A stretch of DNA of 64,000 nt, from positions 23,808,001 through 23,872,000 of the forward strand of contig OX419760.1 of assembly GCA_948567375.1 (NCBI GenBank), in the 5' to 3' direction. The notes beneath the pieces are model-generated. The model did no database searches. It worked only from the letters and a program-made list of their open reading frames with translations, and was not told the origin of the DNA. Source of the stretch: Lunularia cruciata (lineage: Eukaryota; Streptophyta; Marchantiopsida; Lunulariales; Lunulariaceae). This document shows, in pieces, positions 34,301 to 46,239 of the stretch (the stretch's first letter is position 1; every line of letters begins with the position of its first letter). The position numbers and the translations under genes were made by a program.

Positions 34301-36210
34301 GATAAAATAGGCTAGTACTCTTCAAAATAAATTCCAACACGACAAGTTTTAACTAGTTATATTGTTCTATTCCAACTTAAAAGAGCTTTTGAACCACCCA
34401 ATTATTGAACTTGGTAATTATATTCTTATTAATGTACCACTAGTAGATTATAGTATTTGCATTTACAAATATAACTTGAGCAATATTGAGTATTCTTGCC
34501 ATTTGTTTATGACTATGATATGCAATAATTGTCTTTTAATACCAAAGCAAAGCACTTTAAAGCTCACATTTAATTTTCTTCTATCTTGTGTGATAGCAAT
34601 CCAATGGCCATGTTGAAAGAATTATTTGTCAAAATCATGTCCACAATATGTGAAGTTGCATGTTATAGTAGTTGGTTTTGTAGGTGCAATATGCCACAAA
34701 CACATTTAGATAATGATCAGTCAATGACTACCTTTGGAGATGCAAAGAATATATGTGATACTTGGTCAAAATCATTAGCAAAAAACTTTGTAATTGTAAT
34801 TTCAAACTTGCAACTCATCCAACATTCCCTGCATAGATATGTGCCTTTCAAGAATTTTGCCAACTATCTACACTTGCAAACTATATACATCTTGATGCAC
34901 CACAAACATTGTAGAGTTGTTTTGATGGAGATTTGTAGTGATGAAGCAAAATTGAAATCCTATGGTGATTCAATGTTGCTTGAATACTATTAAAGTAGGT
35001 AAGTACAAGTAGTTCCCTTGAAGATATTGGTTGGAGTGATTAGGACCAAAGAGAAGTATCATTATTTTGCAATTTTGTTATTATTTTATTTAACCTCCTG
35101 AGAAAATACCACTACTAGAAGATGGTAGTATCACCTCCTATAGCATAATATGGAAAGGAAAACAAAAGTCACTTTCACTACAATCTATTCCAAATGAATC
35201 TTGAAGGTGATGGGTCACTTCACCTCAAAGACTACCATGTATAATGTACTATGTACCATGTACAACCTAGAAAGTGCAACTCCAAAGGATTCTTTTATTG
35301 ATCCATTGACTTACCTTTTGCTTTTTGGTACTTTCAATGCTCCAAATACCCTTAATCCTTCAAAGTATTACCTCTCTCCTTCAAAGCCCCAAGGATAAAA
35401 CACCCTATACAAGTGAAAATGTCTCCTTACACCAAGTGCTTGTGTTACTCCTTTGATATTCCTCACCACTACTCAACAAATTCATTCAATCAATACTCAA
35501 TGTGCAAACAAATAACAATAGAGAGTTGGACGTTCTTTTCACTAATTCTTTGATTACCAAAAAATGAACTCAATTTAGTTTGGGGTTAAGCCTTAAATAC
35601 CTTTTATGGCTCAACCCCAAGGGATCTAGTGGGTAGAGTCTCTTAGAGATCTTAAAAATTTGCTCATACACCACACAATGGTAATCTTAACTTCATACCT
35701 TATCTTATCCCAATCACATGTGGTTTCATTAACTATTTTCTACTTGTCAAGGAAGTATAAAATCTCCCATGGTTACAACTATAAAATTACCCACCTTGAA
35801 ATTATGATTTGAAAGGTCTTCCTTGCCAAAGGTGTCTTCTTCCACTACAAAGGCCACCAATACTTAGAGCATTTATATCTATCAAAGTCTTGGCTACAAG
35901 TGGCCTACAACCCAAATGTCTTTGGTTATAAAGATCTTTAGCTGCCCTACTATAAATAACTATCTTCACCTTTATAGATCCTAATCAACATATTTATGTT
36001 CTCCTTATGATTTGCAAATTGGAAAAAAATAATATATTTGGGGATTTTTCAATCTTTTTATCGGTATGCTCTCTCAATCAAATTGTGAACTCATCAATTT
36101 GTTTTTTGGAGTATACCTTTGTTTCAAGCGTCTAAATTTATAGCTTCCGCTTGTGGAGTTTGGTGTTATGAAGCCTTACTTGTACCACCTTCTCTACAAG
36201 GCCTACCAAT
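31331..36210. other. AT-rich gene-free stretch, probably decayed transposon sequence
   Basis: Composition drops sharply in G+C near 31,400. No ORF resembles a known family. The one structure I can support is the tandem duplication at 33591-34135. By context it is the left part of the nested transposon block. Confidence 0.5.
33591..34135. repeat. About 299-bp imperfect tandem duplication
   Basis: Copies begin CTTAAGCAAGATTTATATAT (33591) and CTTAAGCAAGAGTTAGATAT (33890). They share long blocks such as CATGCCCATCAAGTCTTCAA, GAGCTTTCATCCAAAAGGTA and AGCTTGGTACCTTGACAATC. The second copy is shorter by internal deletions. Confidence 0.9.
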
Positions 36211-36965
36211 TGTAATACCAATAGCTAGATAGATGATCTAGAGATGAAATTTGGTTTGGTAACATCTAGAAAGATATTATACATGATGGACTAAGTAGAT
36301 AAGCTAGAGGTGTCACCAAAAAAGTACTTGGAAAAAGTACTTCTACTAATAGGCCAGAAATTGAAACATGCTTGGAAACCTTAGAATCAATAACTAGGCA
36401 CATGATCTAGAGGTGAAACTTGGGGTGGTGACATATAGAAGGATGTTACACATGATAGAGAATGTAGATCAGATAGAGGTATCACCAAAAGAGTACTTCT
36501 ACTAATAGTGAAAAAGCCAAAATAGGCCTAAAAACTTCACAAGCAATTTTGGATGAATTAGGCCTTGAAAATGTGTAGATTCCTCTCAACAAAGGAGAGG
36601 TTGGCCTCCCCTCCCCTTTGGTTGTCTCACCAAGAGCTTTCCAATGGTATCTCACCCACGTGATTTTGAGATTCCTACAAGAAGATTCCCTACAAGATTC
36701 TCTTTGGTCAAACCGTGTTTGACCAACCAAATAGGACAAGGACCAACATGTCACCCATCCAAGCTAGTAATCTAAGGATGGAGCTTGCTGATAGGTCACC
36801 TATCTATGTACCTAATCCTAAGGTGGAGCTTCATGGAGGAGATCCTCCTTGGCTATATAATGAAGAGAAGGTGCTCCTTTGGGGCATCGAAGGATTGAGT
36901 ATGAAATCTGTGTTTTTTTCTCTTGTATCTCTCTTGAATAATTCTCTTGTTCTTGGGGTGTTACA
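36211..36965 (+). mobile_element. Solo LTR, family B, with target duplication CCAAT
   Basis: 755 bp from TGTAATACCAATAG to GGTGTTACA, with inverted TGTAA/TTACA termini. CCAAT occurs at both 36206-36210 and 36966-36970, which marks a complete LTR insertion without an internal region. The complement of 39888-39951 plus 45557-46234 is a second copy. Confidence 0.9.
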
Positions 36966-37034
36966 CCAATTGGTCTTTTTTATTTTCCATCTATTGGAAT
37001 ATTTTTCATCCTCTCCTCTTCTAATGCAATTTTT

Positions 37035-38362
37035 TTAGCTTAAGCCATAGACTCCTCTTTCATTTGGAGGTGATCTGCTTCCTTCTCCTTCTTCAACTCC
37101 ATAGATATTTTTTCCAGTTAAATAACCACTTTGCTATGGTACTTGCTAAATTGTACATCTATAATCACCAACCAAATCTTGGCTTTCTCCAACTCCACTC
37201 AGATATTGTGCACTTCCTCATCCCTTGCCTTCAATTGCTATTGATACACTTGCTACCAGCCTATGGCTTTCAGCCCAAGGGCTCTCAATTCTCCTTGTAA
37301 CTTCAAAATTTCTTCCTTGTACTCAATCTTTACTACAAGAAGTGTGGTATTTTGTATTTTTACTTGAAAATTCTCTAATGATGAGCTTATTCAACTTCTT
37401 TGTTTCTTCCTGGTACAAATTGCATGCCTTCTCTATCTCCTCCTTCACCTTGGCATGTTATGTCCTTATTCCATGTAGCTTTTGTATAAGTGAAGTATAA
37501 AAGGTGACATTTGGGTAGGAATCTTGATAAATTGGCAAAGTTTGCACCATCAACTCAAAGATTGGCCCCAACAAATATCTTACAGACTTTAATCCTTTTG
37601 TTATTGGGGTAGTGCACTCTTGGTATTAGAAGAAGATTAGCTTCACCAATATTAGTTCCACTTCCAAAGGCACTTCCCCTTCACCTTTGATTTCAACCTT
37701 GTCTTCTTATTGACCTTCATGTTGCTTTAGCTTGTTGCTTCATGTTGCTCTGTCTTCATTCTTCTCAACTCCCTTGGCCTTGATCTCACATTTGGCTTTG
37801 CTTACTCCTTCTACATTACCTATTGTACCCAAAGGTCATGCTTCTAGATCATGGGTTCCTTCTTGGTGGACTTCTTCTTCAAGGTAGGGATATTCTTGAT
37901 CCTCCTCTCTTTTGACCAACTTCTTTACCTCTATCATTTGCTCTTATTTAGGTGTGGTAAATTGAGCATCTTCATATTGTTCACTATCTTCTTCTTCTTT
38001 AAGAGACAATACCACAAGTGTGAAGGAATCCTCCCTTCCTTATTCTCTATCACTTGTAGTGTATTTGGCTTCATTTTCCAAACAAGTGGAAGGCAAAGAA
38101 GGCAAAGAAGAAACTACTTGAGGTTTCTTCCTTGCCTTCTTTGCCTTCACCTTTGGCATGGTAGGTGTCTTTCTCTTTAGCTTTTTGTTTGTATCCAAGT
38201 GTGTTCCATGCTTCTTCTAAGCCACAAATTTACTTGGGCTTGCATATTTTTCATCCATTGCTTTGTACTTATGCTATATTGCTCTCTCTCTTTTGGCTAT
38301 GATGCACAATACCTCTTTTGATGGAAGTGGCTCAAGAACTTCTTCTCTCTTCTTTGGTAAGA
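37035..38362 (-). pseudogene. Decayed Lys/Glu-rich coiled-coil ORF, gag-like or transposon accessory protein
   Basis: Read on the minus strand, a long Lys/Glu-rich protein emerges with in-frame stops. It starts KKREEVLEPLPSKEV (about 38355) and runs through MPKVKAKKARKKPQVV (38160 down). It continues as EEIEKACNLYQEETKKLNKL (about 37450), KEEILKLQGELRALGLKA (about 37310) and ELKKEKEADHLQMKEESMA before a stop near 37036. Most internal stops are TAG where CAG or TGG would continue the frame. The heptad-like Leu/Glu/Lys pattern points to coiled coil. It lies next to the solo LTR at 36211-36965, but that LTR has its own target duplication, so the ORF belongs to the sequence the LTR landed in. I do not recognise the family. 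Confidence 0.6.
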
Positions 38363-38632
38363 AGGTTTGTTTCCATATAGAAATGTAACACAAATGGAGA
38401 CAAATGTATCACCCTACCAACCTTTTTCATATCTACACATATGCCTCAAGTCAATATTAGAATATGTGCACCCAATCCAACAAATACTCCTAATACATGA
38501 ATTCAAAGAAGATTGCTTGGCTGCTGTTGAGGTAGGTCATTCACTTTGGCTTAAATAATTTCATGATTGCCTTGACAATAGCTCTTCAAGTGGTGTACTT
38601 GTAACTTACTACCCACACATTATTAGTCTTTG

Positions 38633-39103
38633 TGTAAAAGTCCAAGGAGATAAATAGGAGTATGGAAGACTGAAGTGAAAGATCACATTGAGACTCTTGA
38701 ATGAGGGAAACTTTGAATTTTTACCATGAAAATATATACAAGGCTCATGGGAGCTTCTCAAGAAGCTTCCTAAAAGCGTCTTTTTAGAGTGCAAGCTAAG
38801 CTAATAGGGAACTTCCTACTAAAAGCCATCTACTTAGCATGCAAGGTAAGCTAGTCGGGAAGCTCCCCAAGAAGTTTATTTCTAAAAGCCATCTACTTGG
38901 CGTGCAAGCTAAGCTTCACAAGAAGCTTCCTCTTAAAAGTTGCCTACTTGACATACACATTACTTGATACTTTAAAGGTACCAAGAAACTTCCTTGAAGT
39001 TCCATAGATGTTTCTACAACATCCTTATAATTCTTGGCTAATTTGGCCTATTTGCTACCTCATTAGTCTTAACTAACTCTTTTGCTAACTCCATATTGTT
39101 ACA
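38633..39103 (-). mobile_element. Solo LTR of the chromovirus family, minus orientation
   Basis: On the minus strand it reads TGTAACAATATGGAG... to ...GGACTTTTACA, with the same AGCTTAGCTTGCA and AAGCTTC modules as the LTRs at 39952 and 45143. Flanks CTTTG (38628-38632) and CTTTT (39104-39108) are a four-out-of-five target duplication. It is 471 bp, a little longer and more diverged than the full element's LTRs. Confidence 0.85.
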
Positions 39104-39887
39104 CTTTTGTTTGTCAAAGGAGGACTTCAAGACATTTTCTAAGCCCTTGTCTAATTGATGCCACTAGGTGTTGAAGGTCATCATTCTTGGTGAAAAATTC
39201 TTTGTGTTGAGGCTATCTCTCCCATGCTTCTCAATTCATATAATTCTATGTCCTTTCAAATTACCAATATTGGGGTCCCTAGTCTCTCTCATTGCTTGAA
39301 TTATCCTTAGATGATTCAATTCTAATTCTATAACAATTGCTTGCCATTGATGATCTCTACTCAATAATGCAAGGTCCACTTATTCACTATTAGTGATATG
39401 AGGATTATCTTAAGTGCGTGCATGTGTTGCATTGGCACTCATAATGTTCTATCTCTCTTCTAGATGAAATCAATTTTGAGAGAAAATCAAAATGGATTTG
39501 AAAGAGCACCAAGAAAACACTTGGTTATCCTAAGGAGCAAAATTCAAGCATCAATCTAGTAAAGAAAAACATACAAAGAAATTACACAAATTTCAAGTGG
39601 TTGGTCAATATCTGCCTACATCCATAACTATATAGGATTTCATTTATTCAAGAATTGTCAAAGTCACCATAAACCGCAAACATATGGTACCAATAGAACA
39701 TGTGGTGCTAATTAATCTTGTTTATAAAACCTATATGATCTTATATCAATTGATACACTTCATCACACAAAGTTCCGCAAGTGGGACCCATTCTTGCAAC
39801 TAACCATAATGTACAATTGTGTAGTCCTACAACCTTTCCCATAGGAGCCATTCCCTTAGTCTCATATTCCCTCCCATAGAGGCCATT
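39104..39887. other. AT-rich stretch between solo LTRs, no gene recognised
   Basis: No ORF or repeat that I can support. It is flanked by the chromovirus-family solo LTR and by the interrupted family-B solo LTR. Confidence 0.4.
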
Positions 39888-39951
39888 TGTAATATTCCAA
39901 AGTTAGAGAAACATAAGAGAGAGAACACAAATTCCACACTCAAACTACAAT

Positions 39952-40352
39952 TGTAACAATATGGAGTTTAGCAAAGAAGTTAGTAGGGCTAACAAAGTAG
40001 CAAATAAGACAAATTAGCCTAGAATATTCTAGAAGTATCTAGGAAGCTTCTTAGGAAGCATCCCGGCTAGCTTAGCTTTCACTTCAAGTAAGTAGTTTCT
40101 AGAAGGAAGCTTCTAGAAGGTTTCAACTAGCTTAGCTTGCATGCCAAGTAAGCAACTTCTAGAAAGAAGCTTCCCAATTAACTTGGCTTGCATTCCAAGA
40201 AAGCTTCTTCAGAAGCTTCTCAAGAGCCTTTTATGATCCTTATAAATAAAAGAGTTGAAGCTCATGCTAGGCATTCAAAGTTTTCCCTCATTCAAGTGTC
40301 ATAATATGAACTTCCATTCTCCTATTTCTCTCCTCAGTCTTGGACTTTTACA
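39952..40352 (+). repeat. 5' LTR of the chromovirus
   Basis: 401 bp. Contains repeated AGCTTAGCTTGCA and TTCTAGAAGGAAGCTTC modules and a TATAAATA-like box (about 40240). Confidence 0.9.
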
Positions 40353-40379
40353 TTGGCATCAAAGCAAGAATAGGATGGA

Positions 40380-43300
40380 TGGAATTTATGGACCACCAAA
40401 TCCACTTCCGCCAAACCATTGGGATTTTCATATCCAGATATTACCCAAGTATCGTTTCACACAATTCATTACCTCGTGCTTTGGATAGGATTTTATGCAT
40501 ATGATCACCTTGTTTGAGGAACCCTTGATACTTCTAGTTGTAACTTATGGAGAACGATGGACGTGATGTATCTATGATAATCAATTAGATAAATTTGGGA
40601 GTAGTGGGATAGAGTAGTAGTCATGGCAACAATAATAGACGTTATCTTTGCAATGCAATAACAAATTGAGCACCTTACTTGATTGTTGGATGATCGAGAC
40701 CAACAATGATATGAACACATAGAGAGAGCACCAATTTGAGATGGAGAAGATTGCATCCTATTTTCAAAACCCAAGGTGTTTGAAGGCAAGAATCTTCTGA
40801 ACTCAATGGAGAATTTTGTGTTTAATTGCAAATGTTACTTTGAAGCCACCAATCTTCAAGATGAATGGAAACAAATTCTCTTGGCTTCTAGCCAATTGGA
40901 TGGTGTGGCAAAAATTTGGTGGTAATTCTGAGTAGAGCAAGCTAAAAGACAGATTGTTGCACCAATTTTGACATAGGAAAAATTCAAGGATGCAATACTT
41001 GGCCAATTTCAAATTATAAATGCCACTCAAGCGGCACAAGATAAATTGGTGGAGTTGAAGCAGATTGGCTCTTTAAGGAGCTACATCACACAATTTCAAA
41101 ACATTATCATGCAAATTCCTGATATACAAGAAGGTGAAGTATTGGATTGATATGTGCAGGTATTGAAGTCACAAACCAAATTAGAGATGACCATACAAGA
41201 ACCAAAAAATGTGGAAGAAGCCATGCAATTGGTTGAACGCTTTGATTCCTTGGTTGCAAAAACTTGGTCTCAACCTTGACCTACACAAAACCTACCAATA
41301 CATTATGCACGAGTGGAGGAATCAACACCAATGGAGATTGATGCTATCTAACGGAGACCACTTGGTACATTGGATAGAGAAAGATTATGACATAATGGAG
41401 ATTATTTTTATTATCACCCAGTTGGACATTGCATTGCTAAATGTCCACTTAAGAATGGGCGACCTCGACAAGTCACCCAAATAGAGTTTGTGGAACAAAA
41501 TGATCAAGGAAACAAGGAATCTTGATAGGAGATTTTGAGCCGCCTATTGGGAGCTTGATTAGTTTTAATGGGATTGAAGACTCGACCTATGCAAGTTTGC
41601 TTCACTTGCAAGGTACGATATCTAATTGAGATTGTAGGATTTTATTTGATATTGGAAGTTCAAAGAATTGCATATCTATGCACTTAGCAAAGGAGTTGGT
41701 TATTCCTATCTAATTAGTGATTGGAAGTAGATTGATGATTGCGGATGGTAGAAAAGGTTATGCATTTTGTACCTCACATCTTGTTACCTTTAAGATTGGG
41801 AAGGAATATTTGGAGTGTATGAGGTTTGTAGTGGCACCTCTACACTATGATGTCATTTTAGTACTACCTTGGCTTGAACGTCATAAAGTTCAATTTGATT
41901 GGACCCGATGACAAAATCAAGTACTACACCAAGGTAGGAAATTCCGATTAGGTTTTTTGGTACCTCTGAGTAAGACACCTAAGAATATTCAGTCCCAAGA
42001 TGAGAAGTTTGTTGGGAAGATAACCATAGAGTATACCTTGAAGAGAGAGGAGTCCCAAGATAAGAAGTTTGCCAGAAAGGCAATCAAGGAGCAAGTTTTG
42101 CAGAGAGATAAGTCCCTAGATGGGAAGTTTGTTAGTGAAGGAGCCATAGAGCAAGCTTTGGAGGAAGATAAGTCTATTTTTGCGGTGTGGATCAACCCAA
42201 TTGCACAAGGAAAATCTAAGGAGTGCAAAGAGCCTCATCAAGCAATGGTTGATCAGATAGTTAGGAGTTTGTAAATGTGTTTTTGGATGATCTGCCAAAT
42301 GGATTACCCTCTGATTGTGGTATGCCCTTCAAGATTGAGTTATTGCCAAGGAGTACTCCAATGAATAGACCAATCTATTGGCTCTCACCAAAGGAGTTGG
42401 AGGAGTTGCAAACAACACTTATTGAGTTGCTAGAAAAGGACTTCATACAACATAGTACCTCTCCTTGGGGAGCATTGATACTATTTGTTCCAAAGAAGGA
42501 TGGAGGACTTTGTTTTTGTACTGATTATCATGGGCTCAATAAGCAAACATTGAAGAATACATGTCCTTTGCCTCGGATTGATGACTTGCTTGATCAATTG
42601 AGTGGAGCATGATACTTTTCCAAGTTTGATCTCCATAGCGGCTAGTGGTAAATCCTCATTGATAGGGAGGATGTGCAAAAGATTACCTTTTGCACAAGGT
42701 ATGGGCATTTTGAGTGGAGAGTTCTACCTTTTGGGCTCACTAATGCTTCAACAGTCTTCATGGATTAGATGCATTGGATGTTGGATGGACTATTGGATTG
42801 GTATGTGGTAGTGTTCTTGGATGATATCTTAATCTATAGCAAGACAAAGGCAAAACATGTGAATCATGTGCGAGAAGTCCTAAGACAACTACAATAATGG
42901 AATTTTACTACAAGAAATCAAAGTATGCTTTTTGGCAAAAGGAAGTTACCTTCTTGGGTCATAAGATCTCATCAGAGGGGATCAAGATGGAAGAGGAGAA
43001 AATCAAGGTCATTATTGATTGGACTACTCCAAAGGATGCTACAAAAGTACAAGCATTTAATGGGTTGGCCAGTTGGTTCATCCATTATTATGCTCATGTG
43101 ATTGCACCATTGATTGACCTCTTGGGGAAGGATTCAAGCTTCCAGTGGACCACCAAGCACAAGGAAGCATTCTAGAAGTTGAAACATATGGTGTTTTCTA
43201 AACACATTCTTCAATTGTATGATCCTCAACTACCATGTGTGGTTGATTTTGATGCTTCTAACTTGCAATTGGAGCCTTGTTGCAACAAGAATTCCCAGAT

Positions 43301-45110
43301 GGACTACATCCCATTGCCTTTGTGTCTCATCGACTCAATATGGACAAAAGAAACTACTCTAATCAATATCAAGAACAACTTGCAATGGTATATGCCACTA
43401 AGGTATGGAGGCATTACCTCTTGGGGAAACAAGTGATCATGCAAGTTGATCACAAACCATTGTTGGAGACCTTACACTTGGAACACATGAAGAGTCAACA
43501 TCATTGATGGGAGGAACAACTCCAATTTTTTGACATCAAACTTTGAGTACAAACCAGGTCGGTTCCATGTCATCCCTGATGCCTAATCACGATGACCTAA
43601 TTTGAAGTCTCTTCCTCTCATCACTGCAATAATTACAATGGTGTCAATTGACTCTAAGGTCCAAAACAAGTTTTGGTTAGCTCTACAACAAGATCCCTTC
43701 TTCCAAATGGTACATGGTTGTCTTATTGCATGAAATAAGGAGTACAACACCTTCTCCTTCAAGGAAGGTCTTTTATTCCATGAGGACCAGATCTATATTC
43801 TAGCCAAAGGTGATCTTTCACTTATACTCCTTCAAGAATCCTATGATTTATGAATAGTTGGTCCCATGGGTATGGACAAGACCTTGTGTACACTCCAACA
43901 CCAATGGTGGTGTCCCAACATGACACCAGATGTTCAAGAGTTTGTCTGATTGTGTGAGAGTTGCCAATGTAACAAGGCCAACAACCAAAAGCCGAGTGGA
44001 CTCCTTCAACCACTCCCCATTCTATCCACTCAATGGGGACACGTGAGCTTGGATCTCATCACATCCTTGCCCAAGACAAAGCAAGTACACATAACAATTG
44101 TGGTGTTTGTGGATAAGCTTAGTAAGCAAATCCACTTAGCACCACCTTGTGATACCGTGGATACTCTAACCTTAATGTTAATCTATGTCGACAATGTCTT
44201 CAAGCACCATAGGATGCCATGTGTATTCAACTCCGACCGTGATCCTTGATTCACCGAGAAGTTTTTGCAAGCACTCTTCCAAATACTCGGCACTAAGCTT
44301 CCTTATCCACAGCCTATCATCCTCAAATTGATGGACAAATAGAACGTGCAAATCAGACCTTGGAGGATATGCTATGTGCTTTTGTCAATGTCCACCATAC
44401 CAATTGGGATGAATGTCTTGCAGTTGCAGAATTTGCCTACAACAATTCCAAATAGGCAAACACCGGATTTTCTCCTCTCTTTCTCAATTTTGGCCAAGAT
44501 CCGCTTGTCCTAGATTCTCTTCTTGCTCCTCCTCTATCTCAAGTTCCTCATACTTCAACCTTCTTGGTCACCATCTCCAAATCACTCCAACAAGCTAAAT
44601 CTCACCTCCTTATTGCTCAAAATTGTCAAAAACAATATGCGGACCACCATCGTCGTGATCTCACCTTTGAAGTCAATGATAAAATTATGCTATACTCTAG
44701 TAATCTACCCCTCCTACTTGATACCCAAGTTTGTAAACTTGCTCCTAATTTTAGGACCCTTTGATATCACCAAAATTGTCTCTCTTGTTGCTTCTCAACT
44801 TGCCTTGCCTTGCTTTGTCATATGCACATCCGTCCTATCTTTCATGTTTCTAAGTTAAAACCCTTTGTTCCTAACCCATCTTCTTTTTCCTCGAGTGTCC
44901 AACCTCCTCCTCCCATCCCTATCAATGATCATAAGGAGTACAAAGTTGATTGTATCCTTGCACGTCGCCACATTCAACAAGGACGCCAACAACATACAGA
45001 ATACAAGGTCCTTTGGAAAGGGTATCCCCTTCATGATGCCACATAGGAACCTCTTTCTCACCTCCAGAATGCACATGTGGCCATCCAAGAGTTTGAAGCT
45101 TCAATGGTGA
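40380..45110 (+). pseudogene. Chromovirus gag-pol with C-terminal chromodomain, decayed
   Basis: Gag is readable in pieces (FKDAILGQFQIINATQAAQ near 40983, then a damaged knuckle VGHCIAKC near 41427). The protease shows ILFDIGSSKNCIS (about 41637-41675). RT runs from 42277 with [19 protein letters not shown], a stop at 42610-42612, then PFGLTNAS and VVVFLDDILIY (about 42810). RNase H has VDFDAS and YATKVWRHYLLGK. The integrase has a zinc-binding-like CESCQCNK (43953) and HVSLDLI. The chromodomain reads EYKVDCILARRHIQQGRQ, then EYKVLWKGYPLHDAT, then a stop where the family has Trp, then EPLSHLQNAH (44937-45080). More than a dozen stops make it inactive. The chromodomain identifies it as a chromovirus, a class whose integrase tail is known to target heterochromatin. 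Confidence 0.9.
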
Positions 45111-45142
45111 TGAGGACATCACCAACTAGCGGTGGGGAAATA

Positions 45143-45556
45143 TGTAACAATATGGAGTTTAGCGATGAAGTTAGTAGGGCTAACAAAGTAGCAAATAAGA
45201 CAAATTAGCCTAGAATATTCTAGAAGTATCTATGAAGCTTCTTGGGAAGCATCTCGACTAGCTTAGCTTGCACCTCAAGTAAGTAGTTTCTAGAAGGAAG
45301 ATTCTAGAAGGTTCTAACTAGCTTAGCTTGCATGCCAAGTAAATGATTTCTAGAAGGAAACTTCTTGAGAAGCTTCCCAATTAACGTGGCTTGCACTCCA
45401 AGAGAACGGCTCAAGGAAGCTTCTCAAGAGCCTTGTATGATCCCTATAAATATAGGAGCCAAAGCTCATGCTAGGCATTTGTATCTTTCCCTCATTCAAG
45501 TGTCCCAATGTGAGCTTCCATTCTCTTGTTTCTCTCCTCGGTCTTGGACTTTTACA
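45143..45556 (+). repeat. 3' LTR of the chromovirus
   Basis: About 414 bp, matching the 5' LTR with scattered substitutions and small indels. Preceded by the GGTGGGGAAA purine tract. Confidence 0.9.
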
Positions 45557-46239
45557 ATGATGCTCCAAAGAGCACCTTCTCTTTATTATATAGCCAAAGA
45601 GGATCTCCTCCAAGGAAGTTCCACCATAGGATTAGGTAAATGGATAGGTGACCTGTCAGTGAGCTCCACCCTTAGATTACTTGCTTGGAGGGGTGACATG
45701 TTGGTCATGGTCCCATCTGGTTGGTCAAACAGACTTTGACCAAAGGGAATCTTTTAGAGAATCTTCTTGTAGGAATCTTAGAATCAAGTAGATGAGGTAC
45801 CATTGGAAAGCTCTCAGTGAGAAAAACCAAAGGGGAGGAAAATCCAGCCCCTCCTGTGTGGGGGGGGAGGGCTTGTACATTTTTTAGGTCTAATTCATCT
45901 GTTTAGGCCTCCAAAATTGCCTCCAAAGTTCATGCCTATTTTGGCTTTTGCCCTATTACTAGAAAAGCTTTTTGGTGATTCCTCTATCTGATCTACTCTC
46001 CATCATGGGTAATATCCTTCTAGATTTCACCACCCCAAGTTTCACCTCTAGATCATATGCTTATCTATTGATTCTAAAGTTTCCAAGCATGTTTCGGCTT
46101 TTGGTCTATTAGTAGAAGTACTCTTTTGGTGATACCTCTCTCTGATCTACTTATTCCATCATGTATAAAATTCTTCTAGATATTACTAAACTAAATTTCA
46201 TTTATAGATCATTTATCTAGCTATTGGTATTACACCATT

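Larger units (their letters stand above)
39952..45556 (+). mobile_element. Ty3/Gypsy chromovirus nested in a solo LTR
   Basis: LTRs are at 39952-40352 and 45143-45556, both TGTAACAATATGG...TTTTACA. A primer-binding-like TGGCATCAAAGC (about 40354) resembles the complement of the initiator tRNA-Met 3' end with two changes. The polypurine tract GGTGGGGAAA precedes the 3' LTR at 45131. Domain order is gag, protease, RT, RNase H, integrase, chromodomain. The target duplication is probably ACAAT (39947-39951 and 45554-45558), though the right copy overlaps the last three bases of the LTR, so the exact end is ambiguous. Confidence 0.93.
39888..46234 (-). mobile_element. Second family-B solo LTR, split by the chromovirus insertion
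   Basis: Two pieces, 39888-39951 and 45557-46234, together form an inverted copy of the solo LTR at 36211-36965 (about 742 bp versus 755). The termini TGTAATA...ATTACA are present. CCATT flanks the whole at 39883-39887 and 46235-46239, a perfect target duplication. The chromovirus sits about 64 bp inside one end. Confidence 0.9.

Noticed and set aside
34586-34993. 135-codon plus-strand open frame in the AT-rich block
   Set aside because: No domain resemblance and unusual composition with many Cys and His; it may be the shadow of a decayed element on the other strand, but I could not read one there.
36211-46234. The two family-B repeats as the LTR pair of one large element
   Set aside because: They are in opposite orientation and each has its own target duplication, so they are separate solo LTRs.
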